Origin: Streptomyces sp. PR69
GTDB taxonomy: Bacteria > Actinomycetota > Actinomycetes > Streptomycetales > Streptomycetaceae
Reading direction: 5' to 3'
Assembly (NCBI RefSeq): GCF_026420845.1
Contig: NZ_JAOWCB010000034.1
Location: forward strand, 1-57,480
Length of the DNA stretch: 57,480 nucleotides
Shown here piece by piece: positions 33,150 to 42,331 of this stretch (positions are counted from its first letter, which is position 1; every line of letters starts with the position of its first letter). The notes under the pieces were generated by a model that saw only the letters and a program-made list of their open reading frames with translations, was not told the origin of the DNA and did no database searches. The position numbers and the translations under genes were made by a program.

Positions 33150-35678
33150 TTGCCAGACGAGGCCCAGTCCGCAGCCGCGCAGCCCGACCAGCAGGCCGAG
33201 AGGGCCGCGGCAGCCCCTGTCACGCCCAGGAACCAGCCGGCCGCGAAGGCCGCGAAGCCCGCACCGGCCCCGCCCGAACGCGCCCAGCCTCTCCCCCCGC
33301 TCTCCGCGCCCAAGCCGACGCCCCCGGCCGGGACCGCACCGGTCAGCCGGCCCGCGCCCCCGCCCGCCACCACCCGGTCCGGCGGCTCCTCCAACCGGGT
33401 GCGAGCCCGCCTCGCCCGGCTGGGCGTCCAGCGCTCCTCCCCGTACAACCCGGTCCTCGAACCGCTGCTGCGCATCGTCCGCAGCAACGACCCCAAGATC
33501 GAGACCTCCACGCTCCGCCAGATCGAGCGCGCCTACCAGGTCGCCGAGCGCTGGCACCGCGGTCAGAAGCGCAAGAGCGGCGACCCGTACATCACCCATC
33601 CGCTGGCCGTCACCACGATCCTCGCCGAGCTTGGCATGGACCCGGCGACCCTGATGGCCGGGCTGCTGCATGACACCGTCGAGGACACCGAGTACGGCCT
33701 CGACACGCTCCGCCGTGACTTCGGCGACCAGGTCGCCCTCCTCGTCGACGGCGTCACCAAGCTGGACAAGGTCAAGTTCGGCGAGGCCGCACAGGCCGAG
33801 ACCGTGCGCAAGATGGTCGTCGCCATGGCCAAGGACCCGCGCGTCCTGGTCATCAAGCTCGCCGACCGGCTGCACAACATGCGCACCATGCGCTACCTCA
33901 AGCGGGAGAAGCAGGAGAAGAAGGCCCGCGAGACCCTGGAAATCTACGCCCCGCTGGCCCACCGGCTGGGCATGAACACCATCAAATGGGAGCTGGAGGA
34001 CCTCGCCTTCGCGATCCTCTACCCCAAGATGTACGACGAGATCGTCCGGCTCGTCGCCGAGCGGGCCCCCAAACGCGACGAATATCTGGCCATAGTGACC
34101 GACGAGGTCCAGGCCGATCTGCGCGCCGCCCGCATCAAGGCCACCGTCACCGGACGCCCCAAGCACTACTACAGCGTCTACCAGAAGATGATCGTCCGCG
34201 GGCGGGACTTCGCGGAGATCTATGACCTGGTCGGCATCCGCGTCCTCGTCGACACCGTCCGCGACTGCTACGCCGCCCTCGGCACCGTCCATGCGCGATG
34301 GAACCCGGTCCCCGGCCGGTTCAAGGACTACATCGCGATGCCGAAGTTCAATATGTACCAGTCGCTGCACACCACGGTGATCGGCCCCAACGGCAAGCCC
34401 GTCGAACTGCAGATCCGCACCTTCGACATGCACCGCCGCGCCGAGTACGGCATCGCCGCCCACTGGAAGTACAAGCAGGAGGCGGTCGCCGGAGCGTCCA
34501 AGATCCGCACCGATGTGCCCAAAGGTTCCGGCAAGGACAAGGACGCCGTCAACGACATGGCGTGGCTGCGGCAGCTGCTGGACTGGCAGAAGGAGACCGA
34601 GGACCCCTCGGAGTTCCTGGAGTCGCTGCGCTTCGACCTCTCCCGCAACGAAGTCTTCGTCTTCACCCCGAAGGGCGACGTCATAGCACTGCCCGCCGGG
34701 GCGACGCCCGTTGACTTCGCGTACGCGGTGCACACCGAGGTCGGCCATCGCACGATAGGCGCACGGGTCAACGGCCGGCTCGTGCCGCTTGAATCGACCC
34801 TCGACAACGGCGACCTGGTGGAGGTCTTCACCTCCAAGGCCGAAGGCGCGGGGCCGTCCCGCGACTGGCTCGGCTTCGTCAAATCGCCGCGCGCCCGCAA
34901 CAAGATCCGCGCCTGGTTCTCCAAGGAGCGGCGAGACGAGGCCATCGAGCAGGGCAAGGACGCGATCGCGCGGGCCATGCGCAAGCAGAACCTGCCGATC
35001 CAGCGCATCCTCACCGGAGACTCGCTTGTCACGCTCGCGCACGAGATGCGGTACAGCGACATCTCCTCGCTCTACGCGGCGATCGGCGAGGGCCATGTCA
35101 CCGCCCAGTCCATCGTGCAGAAGCTGGTGCAGGCGCTGGGCGGCGAGGAGGCCGCCACCGAGGACATCGCCGAGGCCGCCCCGCCCACCCGCGGCCGCAC
35201 CAAGCGGCGCTCCAGCGCGGACCCGGGCGTGGTCGTCAAGGGCGTCGAGGACGTCTGGGTCAAGCTGGCCCGCTGCTGCACGCCCGTGCCCGGCGACCCG
35301 ATCATCGGCTTCGTCACCCGCGGCAGCGGGGTCTCCGTCCACCGGGCGGACTGTGTGAACGTGGACTCGCTGTCGCAGCAGCCCGAGCGGATTCTCGACG
35401 TCGAATGGGCCCCGACGCAGTCGTCGGTCTTCCTGGTAGCCATCCAGGTCGAGGCTCTGGACCGCTCCCGGCTGCTGTCGGACGTCACACGCGTACTGTC
35501 CGACCAGCACGTCAACATCCTCTCCGCGGCCGTGCAGACATCGCGGGACAGAGTGGCCACGTCGCGCTTCACCTTCGAGATGGGGGACCCCAAGCACCTC
35601 GGGCATGTGCTGAAGGCGGTACGGGGAGTGGAAGGGGTGTACGACGTGTACCGGGTGACGTCGGCGAGGCGGCCGTAG
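33150..35678 (+). CDS. relA: Bifunctional (p)ppGpp synthetase/hydrolase RelA (RSH)
   Basis: This 842-residue stringent-response enzyme begins with about 90 disordered Pro/Ala residues. The HD hydrolase domain follows, with HDTVEDT intact near residue 174, then the synthetase domain (GRPKHYYSVYQKM near 335 and ending RAEYGIAAHWKYKQ). TGS comes near 505-570, the Cys-rich region KLARCCTPVPGDPIIGF near 706, and a C-terminal ACT domain. An intact HD site implies hydrolase as well as synthetase ability. I chose TTG at 33150 because AGGAG sits 5 nt before it and the sequence then reads PDEAQ; no ATG or GTG fits better. Confidence 0.95.
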   Translation: MPDEAQSAAAQPDQQAERAAAAPVTPRNQPAAKAAKPAPAPPERAQPLPPLSAPKPTPPAGTAPVSRPAPPPATTRSGGSSNRVRARLARLGVQRSSPYNPVLEPLLRIVRSNDPKIETSTLRQIERAYQVAERWHRGQKRKSGDPYITHPLAVTTILAELGMDPATLMAGLLHDTVEDTEYGLDTLRRDFGDQVALLVDGVTKLDKVKFGEAAQAETVRKMVVAMAKDPRVLVIKLADRLHNMRTMRYLKREKQEKKARETLEIYAPLAHRLGMNTIKWELEDLAFAILYPKMYDEIVRLVAERAPKRDEYLAIVTDEVQADLRAARIKATVTGRPKHYYSVYQKMIVRGRDFAEIYDLVGIRVLVDTVRDCYAALGTVHARWNPVPGRFKDYIAMPKFNMYQSLHTTVIGPNGKPVELQIRTFDMHRRAEYGIAAHWKYKQEAVAGASKIRTDVPKGSGKDKDAVNDMAWLRQLLDWQKETEDPSEFLESLRFDLSRNEVFVFTPKGDVIALPAGATPVDFAYAVHTEVGHRTIGARVNGRLVPLESTLDNGDLVEVFTSKAEGAGPSRDWLGFVKSPRARNKIRAWFSKERRDEAIEQGKDAIARAMRKQNLPIQRILTGDSLVTLAHEMRYSDISSLYAAIGEGHVTAQSIVQKLVQALGGEEAATEDIAEAAPPTRGRTKRRSSADPGVVVKGVEDVWVKLARCCTPVPGDPIIGFVTRGSGVSVHRADCVNVDSLSQQPERILDVEWAPTQSSVFLVAIQVEALDRSRLLSDVTRVLSDQHVNILSAAVQTSRDRVATSRFTFEMGDPKHLGHVLKAVRGVEGVYDVYRVTSARRP

Positions 35679-35727
35679 GCTTCAGGGGGCTTCGTGCCGC
35701 CAGGGCCCCAGGTGTGCCGGGTGCGCA

Positions 35728-35768
35728 AAACGCCGGACGGGTGGTCAAGACCAGCCCGTCCGGCGTTT
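35728..35768. terminator. Bidirectional terminator, CAAACGCCGGACGGG type
   Basis: A perfect 14-bp stem (35728-35741 with 35755-35768) has an inner TGGTC/GACCA pairing in the loop. It lies between convergent relA and the DUF349 gene. Its arm (CAAACGCCGGACGGGCTGG on the minus strand) recurs in other spacers of this window. Confidence 0.85.
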
Positions 35769-35779
35769 GAGCACCGGGG

Positions 35780-35802
35780 TCTCGGGGGCGGAGCCCCCGA
35801 GA
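35780..35802. terminator. Second hairpin, GGGGGC-GGA-GCCCCC type
   Basis: A 10-bp stem (35780-35789 with 35793-35802) with loop GGA ends 4 nt from the stop of the DUF349 gene. Together with the hairpin at 35728-35768 it forms a tandem terminator. Confidence 0.75.
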
Positions 35803-35806
35803 AACC

Positions 35807-37036
35807 TCAGCCGCCGAACTCCTCCAGGCCCTTCAGCGCCTGGTCCAGAAGCGCCTGGCGGCCCTCCAGCTCCTTCGACAGCTTGTCGGCCTTCGCGTTG
35901 TTGCCCGCCGCCCGCGCCGTGTCGATCTGCTCGCGGAGCTTGTCCACCGCGGCCTGGAGCTGGCCGGTCAGACCCTCGGCGCGGGCCCGCGCCTCCGGGT
36001 TTGTCCGCCGCCACTCCTTCTCCTCGGCCTCCTGCAGGGCGCGCTCCACGGCGTGCAGACGGCCCTCGACCTTGGGACGGGCGTCGCGCGGGACATGGCC
36101 GATGGCCTCCCAGCGCTCATTGACCGACCGGAAAGCCGCACGCGCGGCCTTCAGATCCGTCACCGGCAGCAGCTTCTCCGCCTCGGCGGCCAGCTCCTCC
36201 TTCAGCTTGAGGTTCTCGGACTGCTCGGCGTCACGCTCGGCGAAGACCCCGCTGCGCGCCGCGAAGAAGACGTCCTGCGCGCCCCGGAAGCGGTTCCACA
36301 GATCCTCTTCCGCCTCGCGCTGCGCCCGGCCCGCCGCCTTCCACTGGGCCATCAGCTCGCGGTAGCGGGCCGACGTGCCGCCCCAGTCGGTGGAGCTGGA
36401 CAGCGCCTCCGCCTCCGCGACCAGCTTCTCCTTCGCCTTGCGCGCCTCCTCGCGCTGCGCGTCCAGCGCGGCGAAGTGGGCCTTGCGGCGCTTGGAGAAC
36501 GCCGAGCGGGCGTGCGAGAAGCGGTGCCACAGCTCGTCGTCGGACTTGCGGTCCAGCCGCGGCAGCCCCTTCCAGGTGTCCACCAGGCTTCGCAGCCGCT
36601 CGCCCGCGGCCCGCCACTGCTCGCTCTGCGCGAGCTCCTCGGCCTCCGCGACCAGCGCCTCCTTGGCCTTCCTGGCCTCGTCGTGCTGCTTGGCCTTCTG
36701 CGCCTTGCGCTCCTCGCGCCGCTTCTCCACCGCCTCGACCAGTGCGTCAAGGCGCTTGCCCAGCGCCTCCAGGTCGCCCACCGCATGGTGCTCGTCCACC
36801 TGCTGGCGCAGATGGCCGATGGCCGTCATGGCGTCCTTGGCCGACAGATCGGTGGTCTTCACCCGCCGCTCGAGGAGGCCGATCTCGACCACCAAGCCCT
36901 CGTACTTGCGCTCGAAATAGGCCAGGGCCTCCTCGGGAGATCCCGCCTGCCACGATCCGACGACCTTCTCGCCCTCGGCAGTACGCACGTACACGGTGCC
37001 CGTCTCGTCGACGCGGCCCCACGGGTCGCTGCTCAC
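35807..37036 (-). CDS. DUF349 repeat protein
   Basis: This 409-residue, strongly helical and charged protein carries several DUF349 repeats of about 70 residues, each with a W...G-type core: LAQSEQWRAAGERLRSLVDTWKGLP, SSSTDWGGTSARYRELMAQWKAAG and LPVTDLKAARAAFRSVNERWEAIG. The C-terminal 60 residues are a coiled coil (LTGQLQAAVDKLREQIDTARAAGNNAKADKLSKELE). Function is unknown. The start is GTG at 37036. It follows the cyclophilin gene in the same direction, with a hairpin between them. Confidence 0.88.
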   Translation of the reverse strand: MSSDPWGRVDETGTVYVRTAEGEKVVGSWQAGSPEEALAYFERKYEGLVVEIGLLERRVKTTDLSAKDAMTAIGHLRQQVDEHHAVGDLEALGKRLDALVEAVEKRREERKAQKAKQHDEARKAKEALVAEAEELAQSEQWRAAGERLRSLVDTWKGLPRLDRKSDDELWHRFSHARSAFSKRRKAHFAALDAQREEARKAKEKLVAEAEALSSSTDWGGTSARYRELMAQWKAAGRAQREAEEDLWNRFRGAQDVFFAARSGVFAERDAEQSENLKLKEELAAEAEKLLPVTDLKAARAAFRSVNERWEAIGHVPRDARPKVEGRLHAVERALQEAEEKEWRRTNPEARARAEGLTGQLQAAVDKLREQIDTARAAGNNAKADKLSKELEGRQALLDQALKGLEEFGG

Positions 37037-37122
37037 AGCGCCTCCTCAACCTGATGCCTGCGAGGGGGTCCACCCCCGGGCATCGTCCACAGTTTCCCGG
37101 AACGGGCCTCGCCCGCCCTCCG

Positions 37123-37145
37123 CAGCGTGGTTCCAGACCACGCTG
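37123..37145 (-). terminator. Hairpin after the cyclophilin gene
   Basis: A perfect 9-bp stem (37123-37131 with 37137-37145) with loop tccag lies downstream of the cyclophilin stop and upstream of the DUF349 start. Confidence 0.65.
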
Positions 37146-37212
37146 CACAACGCCAATCTAGGCGACCGGCCGCCCGGCTGTCCGCAGTCAGCGCGACCGA
37201 AATTCCCTTCTC

Positions 37213-38013
37213 TCACACCTTGGGGACGGTGGCCTTCTCCATGGTGACGGGCTTCTTCGGGGCGCCGTCGGACGCTCCGCCCTCGACTCCGGCCTTCGCC
37301 ACGTCCTGCACGAGCTTCAGCCCGTCTTTGTCCATCGTGCCGAACGGCGTGTACGTGGGCGTCAGCTTGCTGTCCTTGTAGACCAGGAAGAACTGGCTGC
37401 CGCCGGAGTCCGGGGCGCCCGTGTTGGCCATCGCGACCGTGCCCGCCGGGTAGGTGACCTGCCCGTCCTCGCCCGCCTTGCCCAGCGCGTCCAGGTTCTC
37501 GTCGGGGATCGTGTAGCCGGGGCCGCCCGTCCCGTCGCCCTTGGGGTCGCCGCACTGCAGCACGTAGATGCCCTGCGTGGTCAGCCGGTGGCACTTCGTG
37601 CCATTGAAGAAACCTTTGTCTGCGAGGGTCTTGAACGAGTTGACTGTGTGCGGGGTCTTCGCCGCGTCCATCGCGATCGAGATGGCGCCCTCGTTCGTCT
37701 CGATCGAGAAGGTGTACTTCGCCTTCTTGTCGATGGTCATCTCCGGCGCGGGCGAGCTGCTCTCGGCAGCCGTGGGCTCCGGCGACGGAGTGCTGCCCGC
37801 GGCGTCGGCGACGCTCTCCTTGTCCTTGTTGCCGTCCCCGGAGAGCCATCCCGCGCCGGCGGCGACCGCGCCGCCGATCAGCACCACGCCCAGGGCGGAC
37901 GCGATCGCCGCATTGCGCCGCCTGGCCTTCTTGCGGGCTTCCTCCCGCCGCTGCTGCTGGCGCTCGAACTTCTTCCGGGCGAGCTCCCGCCGCCGCTGGT
38001 CGCTGCTGGCCAC
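37213..38013 (-). CDS. Membrane-anchored peptidyl-prolyl isomerase (cyclophilin)
   Basis: This is a 266-residue protein. A highly basic N-terminal stretch (RRRELARKKFERQQQRREEARKKARRR) precedes one transmembrane helix (AAIASALGVVLIGGAVAAGAGWL) and a Ser/Pro linker. The cyclophilin domain (about 95-266) follows, with NSFKTLADKGFFNGTKCHRLT, GTVAMANTGAPDSGGSQFFLVY and TPFGTM. It should fold proline-containing proteins outside the membrane. The usual GFVIQ core is GIYVLQ here, and a Cys pair (CHR, LQCGD) may form a disulfide. GTG at 38013 has a strong AGGAGAAGGAG site. Confidence 0.9.
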   Translation of the reverse strand: MASSDQRRRELARKKFERQQQRREEARKKARRRNAAIASALGVVLIGGAVAAGAGWLSGDGNKDKESVADAAGSTPSPEPTAAESSSPAPEMTIDKKAKYTFSIETNEGAISIAMDAAKTPHTVNSFKTLADKGFFNGTKCHRLTTQGIYVLQCGDPKGDGTGGPGYTIPDENLDALGKAGEDGQVTYPAGTVAMANTGAPDSGGSQFFLVYKDSKLTPTYTPFGTMDKDGLKLVQDVAKAGVEGGASDGAPKKPVTMEKATVPKV

Positions 38014-38189
38014 CGGGTGTTCTCCTTCTCCTGCGATGAGTGGTCTGTCCGGCTGACTGTGCCCGTACCGTATACGGGTTGGCTGTGCGACGAGCACCGC
38101 CGGTAGGCTCTGAGCTGTTGCAATCCAATCGTCAACAGGGCTTGCCAGGGCTTGCGGCATTCCTGTCGGACGACAAGCGAAGGACGAAT

Positions 38190-38897
38190 GTGCTTATTGC
38201 CGGGTTCCCCGCCGGGGCCTGGGGGACCAACTGCTATCTGGTCGCCCCGGCCGCAGGCGAGGAGTGCGTGATCATCGACCCGGGCCACCAGGCGGCCCAG
38301 GGAGTCGAAGAAGCGCTGAAGAAGCATCGGCTCAAGCCCGTCGCCGTCGTGCTCACCCATGGCCATATCGACCATGTCGCCTCCGTCGTCCCGGTGTGCG
38401 GCGCGCACGACGTGCCCGCGTGGATCCACCCCGCCGACCGCTACATGATGAGCGACCCGGAAAAGGCGCTCGGCCGCTCCATCGGCATGCCGCTCATGGG
38501 CGAGCTGACCGTGGGGGAGCCGGACGACGTCCAGGAGCTCGCCGACGGCGCGACGCTGAGCCTCGCGGGGCTGGACTTCTCCGTCGCCCATGCGCCCGGT
38601 CATACCAAGGGGTCGGTGACCTTCCAGATGCCCGAGACGGCGGACATCCCGTCGGTCTTCTTCTCGGGCGATCTGCTCTTCGCCGGCTCCATCGGACGCA
38701 CGGACCTGCCCGGCGGCGACCACGCCGAGATCCTTGAGTCGCTGGCACGGGTGTGCCTGCCGCTCGACGACTCGACCGTGGTGCTGTCCGGCCACGGCCC
38801 CCAGACGACCATCGGCCGCGAGCGTGCGACCAACCCGTACCTTCGGGACGTCGCCGCCGGCCTTGGGAGCGCCGCCGCTCCCCGACGAGGAATGTGA
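38190..38897 (+). CDS. MBL-fold metallo-hydrolase (glyoxalase II-like)
   Basis: This 235-residue metallo-beta-lactamase-fold enzyme has the metal motif LTHGHIDH, further ligands in HAPGHTKGS and FFSGDLLF, and a terminal His in VLSGHGPQTTIGRERATNPYL. The pattern fits hydroxyacylglutathione hydrolase-like proteins, which in actinobacteria probably act on other thioesters because glutathione is absent. The start is GTG at 38190 after AAGGA. Its gene shares a 176-bp promoter region with the divergent cyclophilin gene and runs into hisS with a 14-nt gap. Confidence 0.88.
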   Translation: MLIAGFPAGAWGTNCYLVAPAAGEECVIIDPGHQAAQGVEEALKKHRLKPVAVVLTHGHIDHVASVVPVCGAHDVPAWIHPADRYMMSDPEKALGRSIGMPLMGELTVGEPDDVQELADGATLSLAGLDFSVAHAPGHTKGSVTFQMPETADIPSVFFSGDLLFAGSIGRTDLPGGDHAEILESLARVCLPLDDSTVVLSGHGPQTTIGRERATNPYLRDVAAGLGSAAAPRRGM

Positions 38898-38911
38898 CGA
38901 GAGACTTCCAC

Positions 38912-40174
38912 GTGAGCACCTTCCAGGCCCCCAAGGGCACCTACGATCTGCTTCCGCCGTCCTCCGCGACCTATCTCGCCGTGCGCGAGGCCATCTCCGC
39001 GCCGCTGCGGAACGCGGGCTACGGCTATGTCGAGACGCCCGGATTCGAGAACGTCGAACTGTTCGCGCGCGGCGTCGGCGAATCCACCGACATCGTCACC
39101 AAGGAGATGTACGCCTTCGAGACCAAGGGCGGCGACAAGCTGGCGCTGCGCCCCGAAGGCACCGCCTCCGTGCTGCGCGCCGCACTGGAGGCCAACCTCC
39201 ACAAGGCCGGCAATCTGCCGGTCAAGCTCTGGTACTCGGGCTCGTACTACCGCTACGAGCGCCCCCAGAAGGGCCGCTACCGCCACTTCTCACAGGTCGG
39301 CGCGGAGGCGATCGGCGCGGAAGACCCGGTCCTCGACGCCGAGCTGATCATCCTGGCCGACCAGGCGTACCGCTCCCTGGGCCTGAGCCGCTTCCGCATC
39401 CTGCTCAACTCGCTCGGCGACAAGGAGTGCCGCCCCGTCTACCGCGAGGCGCTCCAGGACTTCCTGCGCGGGCTCGACCTGGACGAGGACACCCGGCGGC
39501 GGGTCGAGATCAACCCGCTGCGGGTCCTCGACGACAAGCGCGCCGAGGTGCAGAAGCAGCTCGTGGGCGCGCCGCTGCTGCGCGACTCCCTGTGCGGGGC
39601 GTGCCGGGACTACCACGCCCAGGTGCGGGAGCTGCTCACCGCGGCGGGTGTGGCCTTCGAGGACGACGAGAAGCTGGTGCGTGGTCTCGACTACTACACG
39701 CGCACCACGTTCGAGTTCGTCCACGACGGCCTCGGCTCGCAGTCCGCGGTGGGCGGCGGCGGCCGCTACGACGGCCTCTCCGAGATGATCGGCGGCCCCG
39801 CGCTGCCGTCCGTCGGCTGGGCGCTCGGCGTCGACCGCACGGTCCTGGCGCTGGAGGCGGAGGGCATCACCCTGGATCTGCCCGCTGCCACGAGCGTGTT
39901 CGCCGTGCCGCTCGGCGACGAGGCGCGGCGCGTGCTGTTCGACGTGGTGACCCGGCTGCGCAAGGCGGGCGTCGCCACGGACTTCGCCTTCGGCGGCAGG
40001 GGCCTCAAGGGCGCGATGAAAGCCGCCAACCGCAGCGGGGCGCGGTACGCCGTCGTGGCCGGCGAACGCGACCTGGCCGAGGGAGTCGTCCAGCTCAAGG
40101 ACATGGAGTCCGGCGAGCAGGAGCCCGTCGCCCTCGACGCGATCGTGGAGAAGCTCACCTCACGCCTGGCCTGA
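38912..40174 (+). CDS. hisS: Histidine-tRNA ligase
   Basis: This 420-residue class II synthetase shows FQAPKGTYDLLPP at the start, motif 2 as KLWYSGSYYRYERPQKGRYRHFSQ, the histidine-binding LVRGLDYYTRTTFEF, and motif 3 GGGRYDGLSEMIGGPALPSVGWALGVDR. The C-terminal anticodon domain follows. The start is GTG at 38912, 14 nt after the metallo-hydrolase stop, so both probably share a transcript. Confidence 0.96.
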   Translation: MSTFQAPKGTYDLLPPSSATYLAVREAISAPLRNAGYGYVETPGFENVELFARGVGESTDIVTKEMYAFETKGGDKLALRPEGTASVLRAALEANLHKAGNLPVKLWYSGSYYRYERPQKGRYRHFSQVGAEAIGAEDPVLDAELIILADQAYRSLGLSRFRILLNSLGDKECRPVYREALQDFLRGLDLDEDTRRRVEINPLRVLDDKRAEVQKQLVGAPLLRDSLCGACRDYHAQVRELLTAAGVAFEDDEKLVRGLDYYTRTTFEFVHDGLGSQSAVGGGGRYDGLSEMIGGPALPSVGWALGVDRTVLALEAEGITLDLPAATSVFAVPLGDEARRVLFDVVTRLRKAGVATDFAFGGRGLKGAMKAANRSGARYAVVAGERDLAEGVVQLKDMESGEQEPVALDAIVEKLTSRLA

Positions 40175-40190
40175 CGCCACCCGTCAGCTG

Positions 40191-40225
40191 ACGCCCTGGA
40201 CCGGCACGGGATCGGTCCGGGGCGT
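40191..40225 (+). terminator. Terminator of hisS
   Basis: A 13-bp stem (40191-40203 with 40213-40225) has one G-T pair and begins 16 nt after the hisS stop. Confidence 0.75.
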
Positions 40226-40307
40226 TGCGCCCACCGGGCGGCGGCCCGGAGGAGGCGGCCGCGAGCTGACTCCCCCCTGCTAGGGCTCCGCCCCCGCCCC
40301 CTTTCTC

Positions 40308-40369
40308 CTCAAGCGCCGGAGAGGCTGAAATTCAGCCACACCCGCTACACCGCCTACACCGCCTACACC
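40308..40369. repeat. CTCAAGCGCCGG module plus 9-bp tandem repeat
   Basis: CTCAAGCGCCGGAGAGGCTG resembles the module found at 35731 and 46418, and it runs into the palindrome GGCTGAA-A-TTCAGCC (40323-40337). Next to it lie two perfect copies of CGCCTACAC (40351-40359 and 40360-40368) and a shortened copy (CGCTACAC, 40343-40350), ending directly beside the stop of the response-regulator gene. Confidence 0.7.
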
Positions 40370-40370
40370 G

Positions 40371-41000
40371 TCACTCCGGCAGCAGGCCCTGCCGCAGCGC
40401 GGTGGTCACCGCCGCCGTGCGGTCGTCGACGCCCAGCTTGCCGAAGATCCGCAGCAGATGGGTCTTGACCGTGGACTCGCCGATGAACAGCCGCCGGCCG
40501 ATCTCCGCGTTCGTACAGCCCTCGGCCACCAGCCGCAGCACCGCCGTCTCCCGCTCCGAGAGCCTGGGACGCTCGGACCGGCCGCCGCGCAGCTGGTCGA
40601 CCAGGCGGGCCGCCACGGAGGGGGCGAGGACCGTCTCGCCGCGGGCCGCCGCGCGAATCGCGTCGGCCAGTTCCGTACGGGCGAGGTCCTTGAGCAGATA
40701 GCCCGCCGCGCCCGCCTCCACCGCACGGAGGATGTCGGAGTCCGTCTCATACGTCGTCAGCACGATCACCCGGCACGGCAGCCCCGCCGCCCGCATCCGG
40801 TTGATCGACTCGACTCCTCCGCCGCCGGGCATCCGCAGATCCATCAGCACGATGTCCGGCCCCAGTTCGGCGCTGAGCGCCTCCGCCTCGGGGCCGCTCG
40901 ACGCCTCCGCCACCACCTCAAGATCGGGCTCCGCGCCGAGCATCCCGCGCAGGCCCTCCCGTACGACGGGATGGTCGTCGGCGAGCAGAACGCGGATCAT
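40371..41000 (-). CDS. NarL/FixJ-type response regulator
   Basis: This 209-residue protein has a receiver domain (VLLADDHPVVREGL, phosphorylated Asp54 in VLMDLRMPG, switch Thr in VLTTYETD, Lys in YLLKD). A C-terminal LuxR helix-turn-helix follows (LSERETAVLRLVAEGCTNAEIGRRLFIGESTVKTHLLRIFGKLGV). It should be activated by the histidine kinase encoded just upstream and overlapping by 4 bp. The likely target is the ABC transporter of the same operon, as in similar modules; the signal is unknown. Confidence 0.93.
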   Translation of the reverse strand: MIRVLLADDHPVVREGLRGMLGAEPDLEVVAEASSGPEAEALSAELGPDIVLMDLRMPGGGGVESINRMRAAGLPCRVIVLTTYETDSDILRAVEAGAAGYLLKDLARTELADAIRAAARGETVLAPSVAARLVDQLRGGRSERPRLSERETAVLRLVAEGCTNAEIGRRLFIGESTVKTHLLRIFGKLGVDDRTAAVTTALRQGLLPE

Positions 41001-42331
41001 GGAAGACTCCTGTCGTCGGCGGACGCCGGGACCGGCTCCGGCGGCCGGCGCTCCGGCGCCGGCAGTCGTACGGACACGGCGGCCCCGCGGCCGGGTGCGC
41101 TGACCACCTCCGCGCTGCCGCCCACCTCCGCGGCTCGGGCACGCAGCCCGTTGAGGCCGTACCCCGCGAGCGGTGCCGAGGCGTCGAAGCCGCGCCCCGT
41201 GTCCCGTACCGAGAGCCGCAGCTCGGTCTCACCGTATGTGAGCGAGATCGTCACCCCGGCGTCGGGGCCCGCGTGTTTGGTGACATTGGCCAGGGCTTCC
41301 TGGCAGGTGCGCAGCGCCACCACCTCCAGCGCCGCGGGCAGCGGCCGGGCCGCGCCGGAGATCCGCACGGCCGCGGTCGGCCCATGGCGTGCGGCGAGCC
41401 GTCGCAGTGCGTCCGGCAGCGAGCCGCCGTCGAGATCCGCGGGCGCGCCTCCGGAGACCAGTGCGCGCGCCTCGGCGAGATTCTGCCGGGCGGTGGCGGC
41501 CATCAGCTCCAGATGCCGCCGGGCCTGGGGCAGATCCCGCTCCAGCTCCGAGTCGACGGCCTGCACCAGCATCAGCAGACTGGTGAAGCCCTGCGCGAGC
41601 GTGTCATGGATCTCCCGGGACATCCGCTCGTGCTCGGCCAGCGCACCCCGTTCCGCCGACAGCCGGGCGATCTCCTCGCGGCTTGCCTCCAGCTCGGCGA
41701 TGAGGGCCGCCCGCTCCTCGCTCTGCTCGATGATGCGGGTGATCCAGCTGCCGAAGATCGCGGAGAAGGCCAGGGTGACGAGAGCGAAGAGAGTCTGGAG
41801 GAACAACTCCCGGCCGTCCGGACGCCACAGCAGGGCCCACCCGGCGACCGGGCCGATGCTGACGGCCGTCACCGCGATCAGCGCCGGCCGCGTCGGCAGC
41901 AGCATGAAGCACTGCGGCACCAGGGCGAAGGCGGCGAGCCGCATCTCGCCCGCCAGAGCCGCGGCCGGGAGGAACAGCAGCGCCGCGCCGGTCAGATACC
42001 GCCGGGCGCTGCGGCCGTCCGGCCCGAGCACGATCAGCTGGCGGCGGCCGGCCCAGAGGTACCAGGGGGCGAGCAGGGCGAAGAGCGCTCCGGCCGTCAC
42101 CCGCACGGCGTGCGAGGGCTGGGGCGCGGCGAGGGTGAGGACGAGCGTGGCCACCCAGACGACGGCGTAGTACGCGTCCCAGAGGCGGAAGTCGCGGATC
42201 CAGGCGTGGGCCTCGTCCGCCCGGCCCGGAGTGGTCCCGCGTATCGCGTCAGGGCAGGGCCCGCGTACCGCGTCGGCCGCTGCCCCGCGCGCGCTCCCCG
42301 GCTCCGTCAGCCGTCCCGGCGGCTTTTCCAT
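40997..42331 (-). CDS. Membrane sensor histidine kinase (HPK7/NarL-pair type)
   Basis: This is a 444-residue protein. Five or six transmembrane segments (about residues 52-200) lack a large outside domain, suggesting sensing in or at the membrane. Dimerisation and phosphotransfer follow (HERMSREIHDTLAQGFTSLLMLV, His242), with an HATPase_c domain carrying ALANVTKHAGP, DTGRGFD and GLNGLRARAAEVGG. ATG at 42331 overlaps the permease gene by 25 nt; GTG at 42349 is an alternative. The stop overlaps the regulator start (ATGA). Confidence 0.9.
   Translation of the reverse strand: MEKPPGRLTEPGSARGAAADAVRGPCPDAIRGTTPGRADEAHAWIRDFRLWDAYYAVVWVATLVLTLAAPQPSHAVRVTAGALFALLAPWYLWAGRRQLIVLGPDGRSARRYLTGAALLFLPAAALAGEMRLAAFALVPQCFMLLPTRPALIAVTAVSIGPVAGWALLWRPDGRELFLQTLFALVTLAFSAIFGSWITRIIEQSEERAALIAELEASREEIARLSAERGALAEHERMSREIHDTLAQGFTSLLMLVQAVDSELERDLPQARRHLELMAATARQNLAEARALVSGGAPADLDGGSLPDALRRLAARHGPTAAVRISGAARPLPAALEVVALRTCQEALANVTKHAGPDAGVTISLTYGETELRLSVRDTGRGFDASAPLAGYGLNGLRARAAEVGGSAEVVSAPGRGAAVSVRLPAPERRPPEPVPASADDRSLP

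Noticed and set aside
28651..35606. Very long minus-strand open frames opposite yajC-secDF and relA
   Set aside because: Same artefact: antisense to conserved genes, low-complexity translation, no ribosome sites.
34600..35678. Separate small genes in other frames inside relA
   Set aside because: The relA frame is continuous through TGS, Cys-rich and ACT domains; alternatives are shadow frames.
38062..38078. Inverted repeat CCCGTA-N5-TACGGG between the cyclophilin and metallo-hydrolase genes as an operator
   Set aside because: Arms of only 6 bp with no known regulator match; it may occur by chance, so not listed as a feature.
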